Source of the DNA: Verrucomicrobiia bacterium
GTDB taxonomy: Bacteria; Verrucomicrobiota; Verrucomicrobiia; Verrucomicrobiales; DEV007
DNA: 64,000 nucleotides
NCBI GenBank assembly: GCA_030427505.1
Contig: JAUICH010000025.1
Span: forward strand, 23,694 to 87,693
Direction of reading: 5' to 3'
Program-made: the position numbers and the translations under genes
Part shown: in pieces, positions 57,478 to 64,000 of the stretch
How the letters are laid out: each line of letters opens with the position of its first letter
How positions within the stretch are numbered: position 1 is the stretch's first letter
Notes under the pieces: model-generated
Database searches by the model: none
Seen by the model: the letters and a program-made list of their open reading frames with translations, nothing else
What the model was told of the DNA's origin: nothing

Positions 57478-58572
57478 ATGAATAAATTCACCAAAACAGT
57501 CTTCACCAGTCTCTTTGTGACTGGTGTCACCCTCCCGGCATTCGCCGGAGATCCAGGCCCCATCGTGGAAACCGGCAAGACCGCGGTTGTTTCGCTCGCG
57601 GACGAGCCCTGTCTCTGGGACGCTTCCCGTCCGGACAGCCACGCGCCCATCGGCGTGATGGGAGATCATACCCATGAAGCCGGCGAGTGGATGCTGGGCT
57701 ACCAATTCATGTACATGAGCATGGACGGGCACCGGGCCGGCACGGACGAATTGTCTACCCACGACGTGTTCGATCGCGGTTACGGCGCGGCTGCCACCGA
57801 GATGGAGATGTACATGAGCATGTTCATGCTGATGTATGCGCCCACCGACTGGCTGACCCTGATGGGGATGGTCAACTACGTGGAAAAAGACATGCAGATG
57901 GAGTCCAATCCGCATGCCATGGCCCACGGCCACGGAGGTCACATGGGGGGCACCCACAGCCACTCTTCCAGTGGCTTGGGGGATACCTCGCTGGGCGCCT
58001 TGATCAAGGTCTATGATGCCAACTGCCAGCGCGTGCATCTGAACCTCTCCCTCGTCTTCCCCACGGCGGAGGTCGATGAAAAGCAGGATGGAGTCTACCT
58101 GCCCTACGGTATGCAACTGGGTTCCGGCACCTGGGACCTGAAACCAGGGATCACTTACCTGGGCCAGGCCGGGAACGTTTCCTGGGGCGCGCAGGCGCTC
58201 GCCACCTTCCGGCTGGAATCTGAAAACGACGCGGGCTTTGCCTATGGTAACGCCGCGGACGTCAGCACCTGGTTGGCCTATCGTCTGACCGACTGGGCCA
58301 GCCTCTCCGGCCGGGCGGCTTACCACTACGAAGAAGACATCGTGGGCCACTACAACGGACCCCACAACCACACCGCGCCGCCGCACTTCCAGCAGAACTA
58401 CGGCGGTCACTTCCTGGACCTCGGCATCGGCCTGAACGTCAAGATCCCGGAAGGTCCCCTGAAAGGACACCGCCTGGGAGTGGAAGCCCTGTTCCCCGTC
58501 TACCAGGACGCCAATGGCGTGGGCATGAACCGCGAATTCATGCTCGTCGCTGGCTGGCAGTACGCGTTCTAA
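57478..58572 (+). CDS. Met/His-rich outer-membrane transporter-like protein
   Basis: 364 aa from ATG 57478 with a signal peptide ending FAGDP. Methionine- and histidine-rich stretches ('GDHTHEAGEWMLGYQFMYMSMDGHR', 'MEMYMSMFMLMYAPTDWL', 'HGHGGHMGGTHSHSSSG') precede beta-strand-like repeats and a terminal 'GWQYAF' aromatic end, the outer-membrane-protein pattern of the MetA-pathway 'transporter' family (PF13557-like). Such Met/His content in related proteins goes with copper or another soft metal (inference). It ends with a terminator-like hairpin at 58643-58672. Confidence 0.8.
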   Translation: MNKFTKTVFTSLFVTGVTLPAFAGDPGPIVETGKTAVVSLADEPCLWDASRPDSHAPIGVMGDHTHEAGEWMLGYQFMYMSMDGHRAGTDELSTHDVFDRGYGAAATEMEMYMSMFMLMYAPTDWLTLMGMVNYVEKDMQMESNPHAMAHGHGGHMGGTHSHSSSGLGDTSLGALIKVYDANCQRVHLNLSLVFPTAEVDEKQDGVYLPYGMQLGSGTWDLKPGITYLGQAGNVSWGAQALATFRLESENDAGFAYGNAADVSTWLAYRLTDWASLSGRAAYHYEEDIVGHYNGPHNHTAPPHFQQNYGGHFLDLGIGLNVKIPEGPLKGHRLGVEALFPVYQDANGVGMNREFMLVAGWQYAF

Positions 58573-58642
58573 GAACGCCGCTGGCTAAACCGCCAGCCAA
58601 GAAGAATCAGCTAAACTAGTAGGATAGGTTAGCCCAAAGCAC

Positions 58643-58672
58643 GAAGGGCAGTCACGGGTGTGGCTGCCCTTC
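58643..58672 (+). terminator. Rho-independent terminator after the Met/His-rich gene
   Basis: GAAGGGCAG (58643-58651), 12-nt loop, CTGCCCTTC (58664-58672), followed by TTTCTT. A smaller hairpin GCTGGC/GCCAGC (58580-58597) precedes it just after the stop codon. Confidence 0.75.
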
Positions 58673-58720
58673 TTTCTTAAGCATCGCCGGGGCAAAAAGG
58701 ATAATGAGTGACTGGCCGCT

Positions 58721-60067
58721 TCAAGGAACCACCACCTTCACTATGGGTGGATTCGCGTAGTCTCGCCACAGCGTTTCCTCCTTCTCAGAGTCCACCGGCC
58801 CGTCGTAGACATGATAGCGGTAGCGGGACACGTAGGGCTCTCCCGGCGAAATCAGGAACTCTCCCAGGGCCATTGGCGCGAAGCAGAAGTAGGGTTTGCT
58901 AGGGTGCAGACGCACCGGTTGCGGTGCCCGGAAGTTGTCCGGATGGCTCAGCACGGTTACTCCGGCAGGCTCCCCATCCAGCTTACCATGCATGGCCACC
59001 CAGCGGGCCCGCGTGGCGTTGCCGTTGGCCCAGTTCATCCCTTCGCTGGTCAGGAAATCGAATCGCTTCTCGACCTTGGCCAAGGCGTCCGGGTTCGTGT
59101 TCTTCTTCACCAGCTTGTTGATCGCGGCGGCGTTGGCCTCGTCAAACCACTGATAGTTGCCACGAATCGCCATGGCGCCGTAGTGGTAGTCCTTGATCGT
59201 CAGGGGAACTTCGCCCGCGCACTGTTGGACGGATTCCAGGTCGATCAAAAACCCTTCCGCCTGCCGGTAGGCCCGCACCGTCCACGTCTCTTCCAAAACC
59301 GGTATCGGCTCCCGTCCCGGGCCGGACACGTCGCTGTGCCGCAGCTTCACCGTGAACCCTCCAAAGACCGGTCCGCTGACCGTCTCCATCACTTCCACAT
59401 GCTCGATCTTTCCCGTTCCGTCCGCCTGGTTCCAGAAGTCGAGTTTCCGCCCCTGAAACTCCGTGTTCGTCCAGGCAAAAAAGAGCGCGTGCTGGTGCGC
59501 GTGGTCCGGCGGAAAGTCGCCCGTGATCTCCTTTCCCTTCGGGGTGTACAGCGGATGAATATACCCACTGCGCCGGTAGTAGGGCTCCAGACCCTCGGGC
59601 GCTTCATTCACCGCGTGCTGGTACCGCAGGATCGTCCGGTCACCCATCGCCAGTACCAACTCCCGGCCGTTATCGGTGCAGATAACCTCCTCTGGAAGCG
59701 GGGAGTCTTCATTCGTATCTCCAGCGGCCGATTGGGAAAAGGAATAGGACCGTGATTGATTTGCTTCGAGGGGGGCTTCCAGCAAAAAGTAGAATTGGGT
59801 TGCGCCAGTGGTCACCCTCTCCTGTTGCACCAGGATGACTTTTTCATCGATCGACAAGTAGCAGGAAGTCTCAGTGTCGCCGCCATTGCTCGAAACCGGA
59901 TGAGGCAATCCGAGCGATTGGGGTGAATCAAACGAAACGACGGTCCCGGCAGTGAGGTCAAAGTCTCCAGCCGAAACTTTCACCGTAAAATCATAGGAAT
60001 TCTCGGCGAAAACAGAGTTGGCGAGGGAGAGCAGAGCCAACGTGAGAGACTGAAATTGGTACCTCAT
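58721..60067 (-). CDS. DUF6807 (PmoA-like) secreted protein
   Basis: 448 aa from ATG 60067, which begins the signal peptide (SLTLALLSLANSVFAEN); the earlier in-frame start at 60094 is less likely. 'YYRRSGYIHPLYTPKGKEITGDFPPDHAHQHALFFAWTNTEFQGRKLDFWNQ' is the DUF6807 hallmark (PPDHxHHxG-like). The C-terminal 'YRYHVYDGPV' is also typical. Often annotated 'methane oxygenase PmoA', but there is no relation to methane monooxygenase. A carbohydrate-related role in Planctomycetota and relatives is inferred from genomic context only. Confidence 0.85.
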   Translation of the reverse strand: MRYQFQSLTLALLSLANSVFAENSYDFTVKVSAGDFDLTAGTVVSFDSPQSLGLPHPVSSNGGDTETSCYLSIDEKVILVQQERVTTGATQFYFLLEAPLEANQSRSYSFSQSAAGDTNEDSPLPEEVICTDNGRELVLAMGDRTILRYQHAVNEAPEGLEPYYRRSGYIHPLYTPKGKEITGDFPPDHAHQHALFFAWTNTEFQGRKLDFWNQADGTGKIEHVEVMETVSGPVFGGFTVKLRHSDVSGPGREPIPVLEETWTVRAYRQAEGFLIDLESVQQCAGEVPLTIKDYHYGAMAIRGNYQWFDEANAAAINKLVKKNTNPDALAKVEKRFDFLTSEGMNWANGNATRARWVAMHGKLDGEPAGVTVLSHPDNFRAPQPVRLHPSKPYFCFAPMALGEFLISPGEPYVSRYRYHVYDGPVDSEKEETLWRDYANPPIVKVVVP

Positions 60068-60247
60068 GGCGAACGAACAGGGGGGTGAAAACAAATTTAT
60101 CGGTCTCTCAGTATCAAAGAACCCGGGGGTTACCCAGCAGTAAATGAGGCGATGAAGCGGGAAGCAATCTCTTCAATTTTGTTGAGAAACGATCCTTGAT
60201 CTATCGAATACCTTGAGCCGCCACCAAGTTCTCAGTATTGTTTGAGA

Positions 60248-60508
60248 ATGATGACTGCGGACGACATTCGCCAACTTCCCAAGGACGAGAAACTTCGTCT
60301 CATGGAACTGATTTGGTCCGATCTCACCGCTACCGATGACAACCTGATTTCCCCGGGTTGGCACGGGGATGTTTTGAAAGAAACAGCTGAGAGAGTTGCT
60401 GCGGGCGAAGAATTGCCAGTCGATTGGGCTCAGGCCAAAAGACTCAGTTCTTCGCCTTCTTCTGTTTCTTCAGCTCCGCTTTCTTCGGAGGGTAGGGAAT
60501 CCCGTTGA
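60248..60508 (+). pseudogene. Orphan addiction-module antitoxin, C-terminus degraded
   Basis: 86 aa from ATG 60248 (ATG 60251 also possible). The N-terminus 'MTADDIRQLPKDEKLRLMELIWSDLTATD' matches the unstable-antitoxin family (PF09720) usually paired with a ParE/RelE-type toxin. The last 20 residues (SSSPSSVSSAPLSSEGRESR) lie antisense over the convergent sulfatase (from 60444) and look non-native. No toxin gene follows, because the sulfatase occupies the expected place. Probably a relic. Confidence 0.7.
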
Positions 60509-62384
60509 TGTAGTTCAGGCGGTCGTCCATGTCGGCGCCCTTGGCCTTGGGAGTGAAGTCCGCGCGTTGCACCGGATACTTTCCGCCAAAGAAATCTTTG
60601 AACCAGACCACGGAGTTCAGGGCTTCCGTGGCGACGACTGGGTCCGCCGTGTTGTTGACCAATTCAGTGAGGAAAGGCTGGGGGTTCATCGCACCGATGC
60701 GTCCCAGGAATTCCGCCGCGCGCAGTTGGACCGTCTCGGCTTCGTCTTCCAACAAGGGTTTCACTTCCCCAGCCAGGTCAGCAGCTTTGTCTCCGAAGCT
60801 GGTGCAGGCCATCGCGGCCCAGTACCGGACCATGGGATCTTCGGATTTCAGGGCTTCAGACAACTTCGGCTTAGCGTCAGCGTAAGGCAGTAGCGCCAGG
60901 TCCGCCGTATCCACCAGCGTGGCAATCTCTTCCTTGTGTGCCTGACCAAAGGCCACCGGATTCTCCATGGCATGGGCCACCAGGTAGCTTTCCGGGTAGA
61001 AGCTCAGGTCCGGCAAGCCCTTTAGCTTTGCTTCCATGAGACCGCGCATCTCTTTCAGTTTCTCCGCGTAGGCGGGATCGCCTGCCAGGTTCTTCACCCC
61101 GTGCGGATCCGCTTCGCAGTCGAACAGCATCTCCGGAGCGCGGGCCTTGAAAAACTGGTCCTGGGGATCGCTCAGCTTTCCGGACTCGAACAGCTCTCGC
61201 CACTCTTCATAGGCCAGCATCTTGTAGCGGTAATTGTTCTGCAGTCCGTCCGGCAGCCAGTTCTGAAAGGCGCGAAGGTATTGGTATTTCCCTTTCCGCA
61301 GGGAGCGAATGAAGTCGTATTTCTCATCCATGCGGTCGGCATACCCAAAAGACTCATCCCGCTGGTTAACCTCCGCCATGGTCAGGCCCTGGCCCAGGAA
61401 AGGCTTGCCGTCCATCTGCTCGGGAACTGCTATTCCGGCCAGGTTCAGGACCGTTGGACCAAAGTCGATGAACTCCACAAAGCCCTTCACCCGGTCTCCT
61501 GCCTTTCCGTCCACCAGTTGCTTAAAGTGTTCCGGCACGCGCACCACCAGGGGCACATGCAGGCCAGACTCATAGACGTAGCCCTTGCCCCGGGGTAGCA
61601 CGCCGCCGTGGTCGCCAAAGTAAAAGATGAACGTGTCTTCCAGCAGGCCGTCTTCCTCCAGCTTAGCCACTACGTCAGCCACGATACCGTCGATGATGCC
61701 CATGTTGTCCAGGTAGCGGGCATGGGTGTAGCGGAAGAGCGGTGTGTCCGGAAAGTAGTCCGCCAGTTGGACGGAGGCGGGGTCGTGTTTCGTCTTGTCG
61801 TTCTCGTAAGAGGCCTGGCTGAAATGCAGCGAACTTTCGTGGGACTGGGGGTGGGACTGCATGTGGAAAAACGGCTGGGCCGGGTCTTTCCGGTTTCTCC
61901 AGTCAGCGGTCTTGGACGACTCGTCCCACACGCCGTCACCCTCGATGGCATTGTAGTCTTTCTTAGAGTTGTTCGTGGTGTAGTACCCGGCGTCCCGCAG
62001 GTAGGCCTGGAACATCCGCAAGCCTTCCGGCATGGCGGCCATTTCGTATTTCCGGTGAAACTGCGTGCCGATGCGAGGCGCGTAACAGCCGGTGGCCAGC
62101 GTGGTCCGCGCCACGGAGCAGACCGGCGCGTTTGAATACGCATTGTCGAAGGTCAAACCATGCGCCGCCAGGGCTTCAATCGCCGGGGCTTCCGCGCCGC
62201 CTTCGAAGAAGTGCCGCAGGTAGTGGATGGAATTGTCTTCCGAAACGATCCAGACAAAGTTCGGCCGGTCCGCGCATTGGGCAGGGCTGGGAGCAACGAC
62301 TTGAGATAGAAGAACAGCGCCGAGGGCTGCCGCCAGCAGGAAGCGAAAGGGGTTTCTGATACTCACATCCCGAGCTTTGCCCAT
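60444..62384 (-). CDS. Sulfatase with C-terminal HEAT-like repeats
   Basis: 646 aa from ATG 62384 with a signal segment (RFLLAAALGAVLLSQVVAPSPAQC). Metal site 'WIVSEDNSIH' and the formylglycine region C89-S-V-A-R93, where the usual Pro/Ala at +2 is Val. 'FYFGDHGGVLPRGKGYVYESGLHVPLVVRVPEH' is the second metal site. After about residue 500, 'EEIATLVDTADLALLPYADAKPKLSEALKSEDPMVRYWAAMACTSFGDKAADLAGEVKPLLEDEAETVQLRAAEFLGRIG' gives two HEAT/armadillo-like repeats. The final tail is Lys-rich. Sulfate ester cleavage; the repeats may bind substrate or a partner. Confidence 0.93.
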   Translation of the reverse strand: MGKARDVSIRNPFRFLLAAALGAVLLSQVVAPSPAQCADRPNFVWIVSEDNSIHYLRHFFEGGAEAPAIEALAAHGLTFDNAYSNAPVCSVARTTLATGCYAPRIGTQFHRKYEMAAMPEGLRMFQAYLRDAGYYTTNNSKKDYNAIEGDGVWDESSKTADWRNRKDPAQPFFHMQSHPQSHESSLHFSQASYENDKTKHDPASVQLADYFPDTPLFRYTHARYLDNMGIIDGIVADVVAKLEEDGLLEDTFIFYFGDHGGVLPRGKGYVYESGLHVPLVVRVPEHFKQLVDGKAGDRVKGFVEFIDFGPTVLNLAGIAVPEQMDGKPFLGQGLTMAEVNQRDESFGYADRMDEKYDFIRSLRKGKYQYLRAFQNWLPDGLQNNYRYKMLAYEEWRELFESGKLSDPQDQFFKARAPEMLFDCEADPHGVKNLAGDPAYAEKLKEMRGLMEAKLKGLPDLSFYPESYLVAHAMENPVAFGQAHKEEIATLVDTADLALLPYADAKPKLSEALKSEDPMVRYWAAMACTSFGDKAADLAGEVKPLLEDEAETVQLRAAEFLGRIGAMNPQPFLTELVNNTADPVVATEALNSVVWFKDFFGGKYPVQRADFTPKAKGADMDDRLNYINGIPYPPKKAELKKQKKAKN

Positions 62385-63029
62385 GCCGGGGAAAGCGTCA
62401 ATGCGCGGGAATGCGCCAGAAGCCCCACGCCCGGTCCTTTCACACAAATCAAAAAACGCGGTTCCTCACCCCCGAAAGGATCGCTGCTTCTTCCACCACC
62501 CGCAGGGTCCAAGACCTTTACCAGGTCGTCAGACCCGGCTGACACCCAAGGGCTGGAGGCCCTATTGCGCAAAGCCCAGGGATTCATCCCTGGGAATCAT
62601 ACCCTCCCTATTTTGCGGGCTGAAAGTCCGAAGGCGATCGGCCGCTTCAAAAGCACGCGGTTCCTCACCCCCGAAAGGATCGCTGCTTCTCCAACCACCC
62701 GCAGGGTCCAAGACCTCTACCGGGTCGTCAGACCCGGCTGACGTCCAAAGGCTGAAGGCCCTATAGCGCAAAGCCCAGGGATTCATCCCTGGGAATCGTG
62801 CCCCCCTATTTTGCGGGCTGAAAGTCCGCACGCGATCAGCCGCTAACTCGAAAACCAGCCGCTTTTCGTCCATGACTGGCTGGAGGAATTCGCAAACCAT
62901 TGCGCGCGTGGCTAGACCATAACTAACTGACGAGCAACGAAGGCCCCGGCCAAAAAGACCGTATCGCGTTCTATTGCCCGCAACTCTTCTCTCCAATCAA
63001 GCACCCATCACTTTAGATCTGTCTGAGCA
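62385..63029. other. 645-bp gene-free region containing a tandem 199-bp repeat
   Basis: No credible gene; minus-strand frames translate the repeat into near-identical peptides, which explains their apparent length. It is dominated by the tandem repeat annotated separately. The sequence from about 62850 to 63029 shows nothing recognisable. Confidence 0.65.
62457..62845. repeat. Tandem duplication of a ~199-bp unit
   Basis: Unit 1 is about 62457-62655 and unit 2 about 62656-62845. Each begins CGCGGTTCCTCACCCCCGAA and ends AAAGTCCG..GATC..GCCGCT. Each contains the palindrome CCCAGGGATTCATCCCTGGG and the block GTCAGACCCGGCTGAC. Units differ at scattered positions. The palindromic core suggests a REP-like family; copy number elsewhere is unknown. 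Confidence 0.85.
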
Positions 63030-63842
63030 CTAGGGCAGGGGGAGACTCGCTGTCGAAGAGGTGGAATCACCGTTTTCGCTTCGGCTCTCCTTGGTGGCGG
63101 CATTCAGCTCGGAAAGCTTGGCCTGAAGGAGCATGGTCGGCTCAGACACACAGATAAAGGTGTAGCCTTGCTTCACCAGGGCGGGGCCGTCGCCGATCAT
63201 CCACAGGTTCTTGCCTGCCGCGTCCGCGGCGGAGCGAACACGGGCCAGCGCTTCCAGCAGGGGTGGCGCATTGGGGTCCCAACACACCCCCAGGTCGGCG
63301 GAAAGGTCATAGGGTCCCACCGCCAGCGCGGTCACCAACGGATCGGCCGCGATGGCTCCCGCGTTCTCCAGTCCTTTCCGGCTTTCGATCTGTGGCAGGA
63401 CAATGATGTTCTCCTCCACCACGCTTTTCCAAGTGTCGTAATGATAGTCCGGCACCCAGTAGTTGCCGGGTCCGCCGGGACGGCGGCGTCCCCGGGGCTT
63501 CAGGTAAACCGCGTCGCGGATGGTCTGGATATCGGCCAGGCTTTCCACGTAGGGAACCAGCAGACCGCAGGGCCCGAGATCCAGGGCCAGCCGCAGGGGG
63601 GTGAACTCAGCCGCGGGCGGACGCACCAGGATCGGGAAGTTCTCCCGGCGCCCGATGGCGCAGGCTTCCGCCACCATCTGGGCGTCAAAGCTGAGGTGCT
63701 CCAGGTCAATGATCAGGTAGTCCAGCCCAGCCCGCATCGCCATCTCCACCATGCCCGGCCAGAAATGGAAGGTGGCGATCATGCCCGTGGTGATTTCACC
63801 TGGGGCAGTGATCTTCCGCTTCAGGATCTTGGCGGCTTCCAT
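63030..63842 (-). CDS. HpcH/HpaI aldolase (citrate-lyase-beta-like)
   Basis: 270 aa from ATG 63842. TIM-barrel aldolase motifs: 'GLDYLIIDLEHLSFDAQ' (catalytic region), 'FPILVRPPA', 'GLLVPYVESLADIQTI', 'GRRRPGG', 'VLPQIESRKGLEN', and 'VTALAVGPYDLSADLG', which supplies the metal ligands. Typical reaction: reversible aldol cleavage of 2-keto-3-deoxy acids, giving pyruvate plus an aldehyde. It could act on sugar-acid products of polysaccharide breakdown. The C-terminal tail (KESRSENGDSTSSTASLPLP) is extra. Confidence 0.9.
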   Translation of the reverse strand: MEAAKILKRKITAPGEITTGMIATFHFWPGMVEMAMRAGLDYLIIDLEHLSFDAQMVAEACAIGRRENFPILVRPPAAEFTPLRLALDLGPCGLLVPYVESLADIQTIRDAVYLKPRGRRRPGGPGNYWVPDYHYDTWKSVVEENIIVLPQIESRKGLENAGAIAADPLVTALAVGPYDLSADLGVCWDPNAPPLLEALARVRSAADAAGKNLWMIGDGPALVKQGYTFICVSEPTMLLQAKLSELNAATKESRSENGDSTSSTASLPLP

Positions 63843-63912
63843 GGCAGAGGGGGGTAAACCATTGTCACCACACTAGGCAGTGTGGACAAATTGGGGGCGG
63901 AGCGGCGCGAGA

Positions 63913-63997
63913 GCATTTTTTGTCTGGCAAGGCGCCGCGAATGGCATTGGGCCTACCCCCAATAGAGTGAGCGGGAACGAAGCCAGGCGAAAAATGG
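63913..63997. repeat. Large imperfect stem-loop at the right edge
   Basis: GCATTTTTTGTCTGGC (63913-63928) pairs imperfectly with GCCAGGCGAAAAATGG (63982-63997). The intervening sequence contains a smaller ATTGGG/CCCCAAT hairpin. Possible REPIN/BIME-type element; it may continue beyond the window. Confidence 0.5.
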
Positions 63998-64000
63998 GCC

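Noticed and set aside
62562..62996. 144-aa minus-strand ORF with internally repeated peptide
   Set aside because: It lies wholly in the 199-bp tandem repeat, so its internal repeats reflect DNA duplication and not a protein.

Overview
The window is high-GC bacterial chromosome. It carries four sulfatases (one cut by the left edge), a DUF1501 protein, a DUF1549/DUF1553 (PSD1-type) protein with a planctomycete-type CxxCH cytochrome domain, an SHD1-domain protein and a DUF6807 protein. This combination is typical of the Planctomycetota-Verrucomicrobiota group. I favour a marine-type verrucomicrobium or relative that degrades sulfated polysaccharides, but no rRNA or marker gene is present to settle it.

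Layout. 1-9.9 kb: end of an iduronate-sulfatase-like gene, a twin HLCCGxC metal-domain protein, a 1490-aa protein with about 900 residues of disordered P/E/A/K-rich sequence fused to a GT39/ArnT-like membrane glycosyltransferase, a PAP2 phosphatase, a DUF3108 protein and a sulfatase. 10-16.7 kb: Nudix hydrolase, glycine cleavage operon gcvT-gcvH-gcvP, a rhomboid-like membrane protein. 16.7-23.9 kb: a secreted Ig/FN3-type protein, a large membrane protein, an alpha/beta hydrolase and a GDP-mannose 3,5-epimerase-like enzyme.

23.9-33 kb is the accessory highlight. A single minus-strand operon reads hsdR - HEPN-like gene - hsdS - PRTase/winged-helix gene - retron msr-msd RNA - retron reverse transcriptase - hsdM. 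Four successive genes overlap by 4, 4 and 14 nt, and the RT stop lies 3 nt before the hsdM start. The RT has the retron hallmarks NAxxH, YADD and VTG. A perfect 13-bp inverted repeat (26469-26481 / 26661-26673) overlaps the effector 3' end and the RT 5' end and encloses a highly structured segment containing TAGC near its 5' end, as expected of retron a1/a2 and the branching guanosine. The retron, the HEPN gene and the HsdS specificity domains look AT-richer than hsdR, hsdM and the flanks. This looks like a PRTase-effector retron built into a type I restriction-modification operon together with a candidate HEPN RNase.

33-42.4 kb: sulfatase, DUF1501 and PSD1 proteins; the PSD1 protein has an anti-sigma-like N-terminus and is translationally coupled to an ECF sigma factor. 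A divergent AraC-type regulator follows. 42.4-56.6 kb: DinB-like protein, OlsB-like N-acyltransferase, membrane-fused alpha/beta hydrolase, a four-gene Rieske/ferric-reductase-like membrane redox cluster, DHFR, NRDE protein, a DedA-ATP-grasp fusion with a PlsC-type acyltransferase, a proline/lysine-rich membrane protein, VOC protein, M42-like peptidase and MBL-fold lipoprotein. 56.6-64 kb: CxxC membrane protein, Met/His-rich outer-membrane protein (possibly copper related), DUF6807 protein, orphan antitoxin remnant, a HEAT-like sulfatase, a tandem 199-bp repeat and an HpcH/HpaI aldolase. I saw no tRNA, rRNA, CRISPR array or intact insertion sequence.
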